Shown here: positions 53,956-64,000 of the stretch, piece by piece
How the letters are laid out: each line of letters starts with the position of its first letter
Position numbering within the stretch: position 1 is the stretch's first letter
From: Humulus lupulus
Lineage: Eukaryota; Streptophyta; Magnoliopsida; Rosales; Cannabaceae
DNA: 64,000 nt
Assembly: GCF_963169125.1 (NCBI RefSeq)
Contig: NC_084796.1
Span: forward strand, 215,391,948 to 215,455,947
Direction: 5' to 3'
Program-made: the position numbers and the translations under genes
Notes under the pieces: model-generated
What the model saw: the letters and a program-made list of their open reading frames with translations, nothing else
What the model was told of the DNA's origin: nothing
The model's database searches: none

Positions 53956-55227
53956 TTATTCACGGCTTCGACATGCCCATTTGCTTGGGGGGTGTGCAAC
54001 TGAAGAAAAGCTTTTGATAACTACATGTCTTTCGCAGAAATTGGTGAATAAGTCGCTGTCAAATTGGGTTCCGTTGTCTGAAACTATCTTTCTAGGCAAG
54101 CCATATCGACAGACAATGTTCTTGATAACAAAGTCAAGAACTTTCTTGGTCGTGATGGTAGCGAGCGGTTCAGATTTGGCCCATTTGGTGAAGTAATCGA
54201 CTGCTACGACTGCGTACTTTACTCCACCCTTCCCTGTAGGTAGGGATCCAATCAAGTCTATCCCCCATACTGCAAAAGGCCACGGACTTTGCATCTGTTT
54301 TAATTCGTTCGGAGCTGCTCGTGGAATCTTGGAGAACCTTTGAAATTTATCGCATCTTCGTACAAACTCCACCGAATCCTCGTTCATAGTTGGCCAGAAG
54401 TAGCCTTGCCTTTGAATCTTCTTTGCCAAACTCTGCCCCCCAGTGTGATCTCCGTAGAAGCCTTCATGCACCTCTTTCATGAGTTCCTTAGCTTTTTCTG
54501 GTGTAACGCATCTGAGTAGTGGCAAGGAATATCCTCTTCGGTACATAACACCATCGACCAGTTTGTACCTTGCAGCTCGCCTTTTTAGAGTTCTGGCTTT
54601 GTTTCTATCCGTTGGTAGCGTACCGTTTGTCAGATACTCCAAATAAGGTGCCATCCATGTATCCTCCATTCGAATCTCCATATTGGATTCAACCGCTTGT
54701 ATGCTTGGCTTACTCAGTCTTTCCACCGGCACAATGTTCAAAGTGTCGGCATCCTTCGCGCTCGCGAGTTTAGCTAAGGCATCTGCGTTTGAATTCTGAT
54801 CTCGCGGAATTTGCTGAAGGGTGTACTCTGTGAATTGGGCTAGCAAGTCTTTTGTTTTATTTAAGTAGGCCACCATTTTTAAGCCTCGTGCTTGATATTC
54901 TCCTACAACTTGATTCACCACCAGCTGTGAATCACTGTAAATATCAAGCATCTTTATGCTCATATATTTTGCCATCCTCAATCCAGCGAGGAGTGCTTCG
55001 TATTCGGCTTCATTATTTGACGTAGTGAAGTCGAACCTAATAGCGCAGTGAAATCGATGCCCTTCCGGCGTTATCAATATCACTCCCGCTCCAGCGTGGG
55101 ATACGTTGGATGACCCATCCGTGAATAACTTCCACGAAGGAGCTTTGTCTTGAGGCTCAGGCGCTTTAGGCTGTTCGCACTGTTCGCTGTCTGGGAGTTC
55201 GGTGAACTCTGCAATAAGGTCGGCCAA
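53956..55227 (-). pseudogene. RE-H second RNase H and integrase core
   Basis: 423 open codons. The second RNase H has FTDGSSN, NNEAEYEA, IYSDSQLV and NADALAKLAS, so its D-E-D-D set is complete. The integrase has HEGFYGDH (His pair) and a RRCDKFQRF segment where the last Cys of HHCC is Phe. WGIDLIGS and VSDNGTQFDS give the two Asp residues. The frame is lost at about 53995, just before the catalytic Glu region. The same second RNase H exists in RE-F. Confidence 0.85.
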
Positions 55228-56661
55228 GACTTGTCCCTTGACTGCTGCTCATGGTGAATAAGTTATATCGAACTGCCCTAATTAGTCTGCCCATTTTAAT
55301 AATCGCCCAGCTGCCTCTGGTTTTTGGAGGACTTGTCGAAGGGGCTGGTCGGTTAGAACTGTAATAGGATGGGCTTGAAAGTAGGGGCGCAACTTCCTAG
55401 AGGCCAGGATTAGGCAATATGCTAACCTCTCGATTGGTGGATATCTCAATTCTGCCTTGATCAGTCTCTTGCTGACATAATAGACTGCTTTTTGTACGCC
55501 TTCTTCCTCTCGTACTAGTACCGCGCTAGCAGCAACTCCAGTAATCGCCAGGTAAATAAACAAATTTTCCCCTTCAATTGGCTTTGATAAGATGGGAGGT
55601 TGTGCCATATGGGCTTTTAAGGCATGGAACGCTTGCTCGCAGTCTACTGTCCATTCAAACTTCTTATTTCCCCTAAGTAGATTGAAAAAAGGGACGCACT
55701 TGTCTGTTGATTTCGAAATAAATCTACTTAGGGCTGCGATCCTCCCGGTTAAGTTTTGTACATCTTTGATCCTTTCTGGCGACTTCATGTCGATCAGGGC
55801 TTTTATCTTGTCGGGGTTGGCCTCGATTCCTCTTGAATTTACAATAAACCCCAAAAACTTCCCTGATCTAACTCCGAAGGAACATTTGAGGGGATTTAAC
55901 TTCATCTGGTATTTGTTCAATACTAGCTGTTGGTAAGTCGCACCTGCATTTTTCAGTCCGAAGGGCATTTCTTTGTAACAGTATAAGCTCGTATCGGTCC
56001 GAAAGCTGGTGTGATCTTCATCAGGGGGCTGCATGCTAATCTGGTTGTAGCCCGAATATGCATCCATGAACGAGAGGATCTCGTGCCCTGCAGTTGCATC
56101 GACCAGCTGGTCGATCCTTGGGAGTGGGAAGCAGTCTTTTGGGCAAGCTTTATTGAGGTCTGTAAAATTCACGCAGGTCTGCCACTTGCCATTAGGCTTG
56201 GGAACCAGCACTGGATTGGAGACCCACGATGGATAAAATGCCACCCTGATGAACCCATTCTCCTTTAGTCTTTCAACTTCTTCGTTTAAGGCTCTCGATC
56301 TATCTTTATCGAGCAGCCTTCTCTTTTGTTGCACGAGTGGAAAGGTCTTGTCTATATTCAGGACATGGCTGATAACTGCAGGATCTATCCTAACCATGTC
56401 TTTATGCGACCAAGCGAAAACCTCCTGGTTCTTTCGCAAAAATTCCACCAGTGCGTGCTTCGTGGTAGGCTCTAAGTTTTTCCCAACCTTTACGACTGTG
56501 GTCGTGTCTTCTTTGTCAAGTTGGACCTCCTCCAGGTCCTCGACGGGTCCAACATTTTATTCAAAATCCCCAAAGCGAGGATCTAAGTCTCTATCCTCAC
56601 TTTGGGCAACACCCTATTTGGTGACTTCATCACCGGATTGGGCTTGTGTATCAACTGCCAT
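55228..56661 (-). pseudogene. RE-H reverse transcriptase and first RNase H, palm motif deleted
   Basis: 388 open codons (56448-55282) contain FPLPRIDQLVDA, MDAYSGYNQI and MPFGLKNAGATY. After GATYQQLV the sequence jumps to LNKYQMKLNPLKCSFG. About 40 codons present in RE-F, including the YVDD catalytic motif, are missing without a frameshift. The first RNase H lacks its first catalytic Asp (LFIYLAIT), as in RE-F. A TAA follows LLKWAD. Upstream, a TAG shared with RE-F and a TAA separate it from the protease. Confidence 0.85.
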
Positions 56662-57111
56662 CTAAAACCTATCTGAGGTAGTGCTCTTCGACGTTCCATT
56701 CTTCGCCTTTGTGATTGAGGCATTGTAGCACTCCCTGGCTTCCCTCTGGTTTCCCAACACGCGTCCTGCCCCCGCGTCTATTGGGAACTTCATGGCCAAG
56801 TGCCACATAGAGATGACGGCTCGTAGATCAACCAGTACAGGCCTTCCAATAACGGCATTGTACGCCGAAGGACAGTCGACCACTACAAAAGTGGCGAGTA
56901 ATGTCCTTGTTGCAGGCGCTGTACCCGTCGTCACTGGCAGTTTGATCAATCTGGCGGGGGCGAGTCCTTCTCCAGAGAAGCCGTATATCGTTTGGTTGCA
57001 GGGCTCCAAGTCCTTAACAGACAATTTCATGTGTTCCAGTGTTGATTTATACAGGATATTCACTGAACTTCCTGTATCGACCAGTACTCTCTTCACCATC
57101 ATGTTGGCCAT
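56662..57111 (-). pseudogene. RE-H aspartic protease
   Basis: 149 open codons begin MANMMVKRVLVDTGSSVNIL, with an intact DTGSS active site, followed by YGFSGEGLAPA and GRPVLVDLRAVIS. It is in frame with the upstream gag piece except for one TAG codon at 57112-57114. Confidence 0.8.
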
Positions 57112-59528
57112 CTAGATGTCCACGACCAGCGGATCGGAATGTGGGAACCGGATGTGTTGGGCATCGCCATCAGAGAAGGTTATCTCACCTTCCTCTGACC
57201 GAGCCTTTTTTGGTGCATGGTCCTCCACAGTCATCATCTCGATGTCTTGGTCGTGGCGCAGAGTCCGAGCATATCGTTCCCTGGCCTTTCCGCTATTTCC
57301 CGCGAGGTGCGGGCCTCCACAAATGGTTAAGAGTGTGCCAGTCACGGGGGCAGGCTATAAGGGTGGCGAGCGTTGGCGCGTGGGCGCCTGCTCGTTGCTA
57401 CCCGGAGCTTCTCGTTGGGAATTTCCCGAGGCCCATACGTATCTTCTTAAGTGTCCTTGTCTAATAAGGAACTCGATTTCATCTTTCAACTGGTTGCATT
57501 CATTGGTGTCATGTCCATAGTCATTATGATAATGACAGAACTTGGTAGTGTCCCTTTTCGAAATATCCTTTCGAATGGGGCCAGGTTTTTTATAAGGCAC
57601 ACTAGAACTTGTGGCCTGATAAACCTCTCCCCGAGACTCAACGAGGGCCATGTAGTTAGTGAACCAAGGTTCATAACGATTACCCTTGGCTCGTTTATTG
57701 TCGGAGGTGGAAGGCTCGTTATACGGCCATTTTCCACCATTCTTGCCATTGCCGTTATCGTTGCTTTGTCGTTGACATTAGGTTTGGAACCATTGGCGGC
57801 TTTGGCGGGTTCAGAAGCCTTCTTATCCTTGCTTGAGGGCTTTCCATCGTCAGCAATGGCTTCTTCGAGCTTGATGTAGCGATCAGCCCGGTCCAAAAAT
57901 TCTTGGGTAGTTCTCACTCCTTCCTTTCGCAGACTTTTCCAGAGGGGAGAATGACGTTTAACCCCTGCGGTTATGGCCATCATTTTGCCTTCGTCCCCCA
58001 CCGTTTTTGCTCCAGCTGCCGCTCGCATAAAGCGCTGGATGTAGTCCTTCACTGATTCTCCATCCTGCTGGCGAATTTCAACCAGCTGGTTTGCTTTGGT
58101 CGGATGCACACGATCTGCATAGAACTGTCCGTAAAACTCCCAGGAAACTATGCTTGCGAGAGGGAACTTAAAAAACCATTCCTGCGCGGCTTCAGAAAGT
58201 GTTGCAGGGAAGATCCTGCACCGAGCGTCTTCGGACACTTTCTGAATGTCCATTTGTATCTCAAATTTATTGACATGAGATACTGGGTCTCCGTACCCAT
58301 CAAAATTTGGAAGTGTAGGCATTTTGAACTTGCTTGGAGTTTTTGCATTATCTATCCTTTGTACGAAAGGAGTGCCTTTCCTCCTATCGTGGTCGATATA
58401 AGATGTCCTTCCCCCGACCAGCTGCTGCACTGCTTGGTTGAGGGCATCTATTTGGGCCTGTACAGCGGCATGAATCGCTGTGGCATCTGTTGCTGGGGGG
58501 ACGTTCTCGCCATGCCGCTCCCGACGATCGTTGAGTATGTCTCTCAAATCCTCGTCTCTTCTCCGCTGCTCGCTACCCCCGAGCTGGTAGAAGACATTAT
58601 TTTGCCTGGGCTGCCCCCCAGCATCCCGTCTATCAGGTTGGTCATCTTAAGGTACTTGGCTCCTGCCTTTACCTCTTTCTTCATTCCTTCGGCCAGCGTT
58701 TCCCTTGCCTGAGTCGGCATCATTATACCCATGGCCATCTCTGAACCTTGATTGGCTATGGTGGGATTGACTGTTCCCTCGATTTCCGTCCCTAGCTGAA
58801 ACGTTCCGAACGTTAGAAGGCGGCCTGCGCTAGTCGTGGTGTCCCCGTGCATTATCATGCCGTAGGGGACCCCGGACCGCAGAGCCTAACTCTGAGTCCC
58901 TCCTGTTACCAGGGGGATACTGACCTCTGTTCGGTAGGTTTGGCTCATCGCCCCTACGGCGTCTAGGACTACGAGGCTGATGCTCGGCCCTATTCTGCCT
59001 CTGTTGCAGGGGGTTGTCGTGACCAGCTTGGGATGGTGGCTGCACCTCAGGGTCCAGCGGGGCATCGTCATGGGGCACTTGAGGCTGCTCGGGCCTTTGC
59101 GGACTCGAAGGCTGGATTGGTGGGCTGGGATTAGGACCCTTCTGGGGTGGCCCATTGACAGGTTGGTCAGGCTGCGAAACAGGTGCGACCTGATTCCTTG
59201 CCAGTTGCAAGACCGCCTCAAGGGCTACCATGGCTTCTCTCTGGCGGCGGTCCATCTCCGCCTGCCTTTCCCTTAATTCTGCGCGCTGCCGTTCAATCTC
59301 CTGTTGCTGCCGCGCCACAACTTCGGCAGTAGTCTCTTGACTGGCTTTCAAACTAGCCAGCTCCTCCTGCAACGCCCCCAGGGTACTCTTCAGCGTTGCA
59401 TCATCCATTTCTTCCTCCTCAAAGTCCAGATGTGGCTCATCTTCCACCACGCTTGCAGGGGGAGGAGGAGGTGGATTTGATGGCGCAGCAGCGACCGCCT
59501 GTCCAGCTTTCCTTCCAGTTTTCGCCAT
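57112..59528 (-). pseudogene. RE-H gag
   Basis: The start chosen is the ATG at 59528 (MAKTGRKAGQ), which aligns with RE-F gag. An in-frame ATG 15 bases upstream is less likely. Parts in order: Pro-rich segment, coiled coil (QQQEIERQRAELRERQAEMD), Arg/Pro-rich linker, capsid-like domain (FKMPTLPNFDGYGDPVSHV, EAAQEWFFKFP, SWEFYGQFYADR with about four residues fewer than RE-F), linker, and the CHYHNDYGHDTNEC cluster (57651-57355). A frameshift near 57750 divides it, and a few stops lie in the linker. Confidence 0.8.
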
Positions 59529-59554
59529 TAGTTTTCTCAGCAATGATAAATCAA

Positions 59555-59573
59555 GCTTTCAATGAAAGCACCA
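59555..59573 (-). promoter_or_regulatory. Primer binding site of RE-H
   Basis: The minus strand TGGTGCTTTCATTGAAAGC lies 3 bases inside the 5' LTR, one base different from RE-F. Confidence 0.65.
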
Positions 59574-59576
59574 GAA

Positions 59577-60169
59577 TGTTGACTCAGATTTTGGTCAACT
59601 GACATGGAGTCGGAATATGCTTGATGTGAATGAATGTATTGAGAAGAACGTAATGACAAAAAGTAACAAGAACACGATATTTTTATAGTGGTTCGGCCCC
59701 AGGATCTGGTAATAACCTACGTCCACTTAGACTGTTATTGATATAAGAATCAAAGGAGAGATCAAAGAACAAGGGTTCAATGAGTTTCACTAACCTCTGG
59801 AGAACAATACAATATTCCAAGTGGAATTACTCTAATCTCAAATAATTCAAAAGCCAAAAGTCCCTTCCTTAAGCTATTTTTTCCTATTTATAGGCTCAAG
59901 GGGGATTACATGATTTAGTTGCCAATATTCTCTCCTAAATAATCGGATATTCAGGAGATTGTGTGAGTTAAATTCGGGATCTACAAAGATCTTTACAGTA
60001 ATATGACATTGCATGCGGAACTATCGATCAGACTGGTCGCAGGTAAGATTGGGCTGCTTACTGCTTCTAGTGCGTCCTCTGGTCGATACCCTAGCAGAGC
60101 TCTTCCAGGTGTCAGCCACGTGTCCAGGGATCACTTGCCACGTCATCAATGCTAATTTTTTGGATAACA
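59577..60169 (-). repeat. 5' LTR of RE-H (right copy)
   Basis: 593 bp from TGTTGACTCAG to TGGATAACA, followed by the AATAT target duplication. Confidence 0.9.
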
Positions 60170-60239
60170 AATATATTCAATGTTTTTAAAATGTGCACTT
60201 TTATACCTATTTTTTTATTATTTTGATAAATAATAAGTG
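60170..60239. repeat. Tandem repeat unit right of RE-H
   Basis: 'aatatattcaatg', 'aaaatgtgcacttttatacc' and poly-T repeat the unit at 48639-48718. RE-H lies between the two units. Confidence 0.7.
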
Positions 60240-62405
60240 AAGGAAAAATATATTATTTTAGTTATTTTTTATATTTTAAATTATTTTCATATTCAAAATA
60301 ATATAAAAATTAAAATTAATCAAAATAATTAAATTTATATTTTCTCTTTTTTTTTTAAATTTATATTTTAAATTGATGAAAATATATAAGTTTTTAATTA
60401 TGGTGCTTGATTGGGAATGTTGTGTGCTATTGTTTTGAGTGAACAAATTTGATAGTGATCACTTGCGATCAATTGTTGATCATGGCGTGAGTTGCAAAGT
60501 TGGTTACAATGGAGCCGTGAGTCTCCCTAGCAATAAGATAAGATATTTATTTTATATTATTTAATTTATATGTATTAATTAATTTAATTTAAATAAATAT
60601 ATATTATAATATTTGATGTTATTATATATATGAGAAATATTTGGGTTGTTAGCTGAATCACCCAATCTTTTTGTTTAAAAATCAAAATGAGAATATTTAC
60701 CTCTTAAAAATAACGAAGTTTGTCATGATTACCAAATTTAAATTTAAATTAATTAATAAAATTTATTAATTAATTTCAAAATTTTAAAAATTAACTATAT
60801 TAATTAAATTATTTTTTTTTTTTTTTTTTTTGCAAAAAGAAATTGTTAATTGTTTATTTTTGTGAAGCATGACATTTATATCTTAATTCAAAATTAAAAA
60901 AGTGAATCGTTTACTTTTCTTAATTTTATTATTGGGACATGAGACTATTAAACTAGTCAAATGCATTATTTATAAAACAAGATTATTAGTTTTCATTTTA
61001 TTAATTAAAATATTGGATTTCTTTAAATCAAATATTTGTTTATGAAACACTAATAAATTCAATAATTAATTTTCATTTAGAGAAATAATTTTTTTAACAC
61101 CTTAATTGTAGTCAAAATTTAGCTTATAAAAGCTAATTAATTATTAATTAAATATAATTTGAGTAATTATAATCCCAATAATTGTAATTATAATAATATT
61201 TTAAGAAACTATTTATTAGAAATAAAAATAATTATGAATTATTTTTTCCCAAAATTTGATAATAGTTTTAGAAACTATTACCTATTAATTAATAATTTGT
61301 GAAATTATTATTTTAATAACAAAACTTTAAGAAACTTTGATAAAATCCTATTTTTTTAAATTAGGTCATCTCATTTAAAATTTAGGGCTAGGGTTTGAGT
61401 GTGCAATCCCAGAAGGCCCACAACAAAAGGACGAAGCCCATATAGATTACACGAAGCTTTGAAGTCCAATGAATGCCTTGGTGTATTTTTGTAATTTTGA
61501 TTAACAAAAAAAAAACCCGGTCAATACATTAATGTTTAATTATATTGTATGATTGGTAAAATGATTGATATGATCACTTCACCCGCCATATAGAATAGCA
61601 ATGCCAACTCATTGCATCATTAAAATGACATGCTGTATATGAATGTTAATTTTATAATTAACATGTCTCCTAGGATAGAAATGTAGTATAGTTCTTTTTC
61701 TACCATAAATGGACACAAATAATGTGAGTTAGATTTAAGTAGTTAAATTGGGTAAAGTCACGTTAATATCATATCTAGATTACCTTAATATGTTTTAGGG
61801 TTATTAATGAGTTTAATACCTAGGAAAAATATAGTTTAGAATTAATTAGTAATTGTTAGTAAGTATTCTAAATTTGACAATCTTAGAATTTTAAAAGTTA
61901 AAATTTGGATTTACATAAGTGATGTATATTTAATAGTTAAACTTTGGTAATAGTCACTTAGTAATTAAAATATGGAATATTTTAATAGAAAACATTTTAT
62001 TTATAAAAGTTGAGTGGGAGAAGGTTATAAGGCATTATAACCTACAGTCTCTACTATTGGTTGAAAAGCGTTGGTTCTAGTTAGGGCTTCGAGATGACTT
62101 TGCTTTCGTCCTCCCTATCAGAATGTTTTTTGGCTAGGATTTTAACTTGTAGTCATTTTTGCGATAGGATTTTAAGATGTATTCCATGTTTAACCTATCC
62201 TGTTGATGACACCCATAGGTTAACTCAAGAAACATGAAAATAGTAGGTTACAATCACGAAAAATATATCTACCATACTTGGATATATTTTTTACCGAAAT
62301 AATAGTAATTGATTATTATAAAAATATCCGATATTTTGATATAATAACAATTGAGAGCGCCTCGTTTTAACTAGCAAGTATTTGACCTGATTACTGGACA
62401 CTGAA
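60240..62405. other. AT-rich stretch, nothing recognised
   Basis: About 2.2 kb of very AT-rich sequence with a poly-T run near 60810-60830 and no supported reading frame. The right half may be the decayed gag and 5' part of the copia element that follows. I could not recognise it. Confidence 0.5.
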
Positions 62406-63142
62406 GCTTGGTTAGTGGAAAATAATTGTTATACCTGGATAGTTCATCCAGGAGCCACTAATCATGTTTGTTTTTATTTGTAAATGTTTAGCTCTTAAAG
62501 AGATCTCGAAGAAGGGGGGTTCACACTGAGAGTGTGGACAGGGTTTATTGTTTCAGTCAGAGCAGTGTGAGAAGCGAAAGTTTTTTTTACTGAAAATAAA
62601 CTTTTATCTCTAAAAGGCATCTATTATATTCCTGATTTCAAGAGGAATTTAATTTCAATTTCAAAATTTTTAGAACAATGTTATTCAATTTCTGGTAATA
62701 AAAATTCTATTATTATTTCAAGAAATGGTTCACATGTTTGTAATGGAAATCTAGAGGAAGGTCTATATGTAATAAGATATGAAATATCTTCACTATTCAA
62801 TACTGAAATTTTCAAATCTGAACAACCAAAGCCAAATGACAAAGAATACCTCAAGAAGATACATATCTTTGGCACATAATACTAGGTCATATTAACTTAG
62901 ATCGAATTCAAAGACTAGTGAAGGATGAGCCTTTAAGTTAGTTAAATGTCAGAACTCTACCAGTTTATGAATCTTGTTTAGAAGGAAAATTGACCAAAAG
63001 ACTTTTCTCCTCTAAAGGTGTTTGAGCCAAAGAACCTCTCGAGTTAATTCACACAGACGTTTGCGGTCCAATGAATGTATAAGCTTGAGGTGGTTATGAG
63101 TATTATGTCATCTTCATTGATGACTACTCAAGATACGGTTAC
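62406..63142 (+). pseudogene. Ty1/copia pol fragment: protease to start of integrase
   Basis: Fragments in the plus direction spell copia landmarks in the right order. First is a protease site WIVHPGATNHVC, where the active DSG is HPG. Next is IYYIPDFKRNLISISKFLEQ. The gag-pre-integrase zinc region follows, with LGHINLDRIQRLVKDEPL and an ESCLEGKLTKR segment (the second Cys of the usual C-x2-C is lost). The integrase core begins ELIHTDVCGPMNV and IFIDDYSRYGY. At least six stops and some frame changes break it. It ends abruptly at 63142, where a TG-starting LTR-like sequence begins. Confidence 0.75.
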
Positions 63143-64000
63143 TGATATCACCCAATAGTTCACCTTGTGGTCGCAGTAATAAGCAGACTATTTCGTATCT
63201 ACGGAGAAGCAAAACACAACTAAAGATTAGATTAGTAAAGTAAAAAGTATAAAAAGAGTAGAATTGAAGAGATGAATTTTGTGAAATTAAAATGATAGAT
63301 TGGAGACATTGATGAGAAAAAGAGCATGACAAGATAGAAATGCGTTATTGTAAATCCTATTCTAACACTGGTATTAATTCTTACACAGTTGCAATTCTAC
63401 ACCATTAATTACAACTGGAAAATATATATGATAAAAGTCCAAATTAATTAATTTTGATTAAATTGAATCTAACTTCTAATTTGATAGGATATCATGTCAT
63501 ATATCAAAGAGCGACAAAATATCTATATCGGCAGAATGTAATAAAAGACATACAATATAAGAAATATACTAAAATAAATTAATAATCTAAGTTATATAAG
63601 AAAAATATGACTGAAATTATATAAACGATGCTAAATAATTTCACAAAAGAAAACAAAAAGATGGAAAACAAAATAATTTATGAAATATAGAAATGAAGAA
63701 CTAAAAATAATCAATATCACTATTAAAAATTAGAAGTACAAAAACTACACTCTAACCTCACTAATATTTCTAAAATAATTAATTTATTTTTGTCACATAA
63801 TATATAATTAGAAATTAAAAAAACCAACAAAACAAAAGCAAAGTGTATTTTTTTCTTCTCTAAAAATATGTGCTTTTGAGTAAAATTAAAGCAAAGTAGG
63901 ACAAGTGGGGGACAACTTTGAACACGTGGCAGGCGCTGAATGGCTAGGCAGAAAATGGGTGGGTGCTGCGGGTAAATTGGGAGACAAATCAAGCCACGTG
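63143..64000. repeat. Possible LTR or other repeat, family unknown
   Basis: The sequence starts TGATATCACCCAATAGTTCA exactly where the copia reading frame is cut, which suggests an inserted element with a TG terminus. It runs to the window end, is AT-rich and holds no supported gene. No second terminus or target duplication can be seen. Confidence 0.35.

Larger units (their letters stand above)
48724..60169 (-). mobile_element. RE-H: Tat-type Ty3/gypsy element with antisense accessory gene
   Basis: An 11.4-kb element with LTRs of 592 and 593 bp and a perfect 5-bp target duplication AATAT (48719-48723 and 60170-60174). It has the same gene order as RE-F. By eye the LTRs differ at about 12 of the first ~400 bases, the lowest of the pairs here, so it is likely the youngest insertion. 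It cannot be active alone: the RT lacks its catalytic motif. Confidence 0.9.

Noticed and set aside
57116..57520. Plus-strand open frames of 130-140 codons opposite RE-H gag and protease
   Set aside because: They overlap well-recognised minus-strand gag/protease, carry no motif and have mirror-image composition.
60240..62405. Short open frames and TATA-like sequences in the AT-rich stretch
   Set aside because: Composition alone produces them. No codon bias, homology or paired signals support a gene.
63723..63992. An 89-codon minus-strand open frame near the right end
   Set aside because: It is low in complexity, without motif or homologue known to me, and lies in a probable repeat.

Overview
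The window is plant nuclear DNA made almost entirely of transposable elements. I see no convincing host gene. The evidence for a flowering plant is the set of lineages: long-LTR chromodomain Ty3/gypsy elements of Tekay/Del type, dual-RNase-H Ty3/gypsy elements of Tat type, a CACTA transposon end, a 5S-promoter LTR of Cassandra type, and Ty1/copia. The species cannot be read from the sequence.

Layout, with element names used only here. 1-3484: 3' part of a Tat-like element, RE-A (+), ending in LTR 2766-3484. 3485-3808: CACTA terminal fragment. 3812-4560: degenerate tandem repeats. 4783-48638: 3' part of an older Tat-like element, RE-B (+), cut up by later insertions. These are a Cassandra-type LTR (6561-6886), the gag-only element RE-C (8731-14002, perfect CTTTT target duplication), a solo Tekay-type LTR D (14608-16797) and the Tekay-type element RE-E (17389-48321). 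D and RE-E both lie inside RE-B's own 3' LTR. RE-E contains the Tat-like RE-F (23567-35213) in its gag and the Tekay-type RE-G (38185-47954) in its 5' LTR. RE-H (48724-60169, Tat-like, perfect AATAT duplication) lies to the right, inside a ~70-bp tandem repeat. 60240-62405 is AT-rich with nothing recognised. 62406-63142 is a Ty1/copia pol fragment. An LTR-like sequence of unknown family starts at 63143.

How the parts work. The Tekay-type elements (E, G; minus strand) have LTRs over 2 kb, an initiator-Met-tRNA-type primer site, and gag, protease, RT, RNase H, integrase and a C-terminal chromodomain. The Tat-type elements (F, H; minus strand) have ~600-bp LTRs and gag, protease, RT, a degenerate RNase H, a second RNase H with its catalytic residues, and integrase. 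Beyond pol, all four Tat copies carry a second gene on the opposite strand. It encodes a PF04195-like ('putative gypsy type transposon') domain followed by a coiled coil. In F and H it has its own TATA box, a 5'-UTR intron and three coding introns of nearly equal size (79/81, 142/142 and 75/76 bp). This gene is the most interesting biology here.

Every coding region I checked is broken, mostly by nonsense codons that look like C-to-T or G-to-A changes, as expected for methylated repeats. Hand counts of LTR-pair differences (about 8% E, 6% F, 6% G, 3% H, 7% C) agree with the nesting order.
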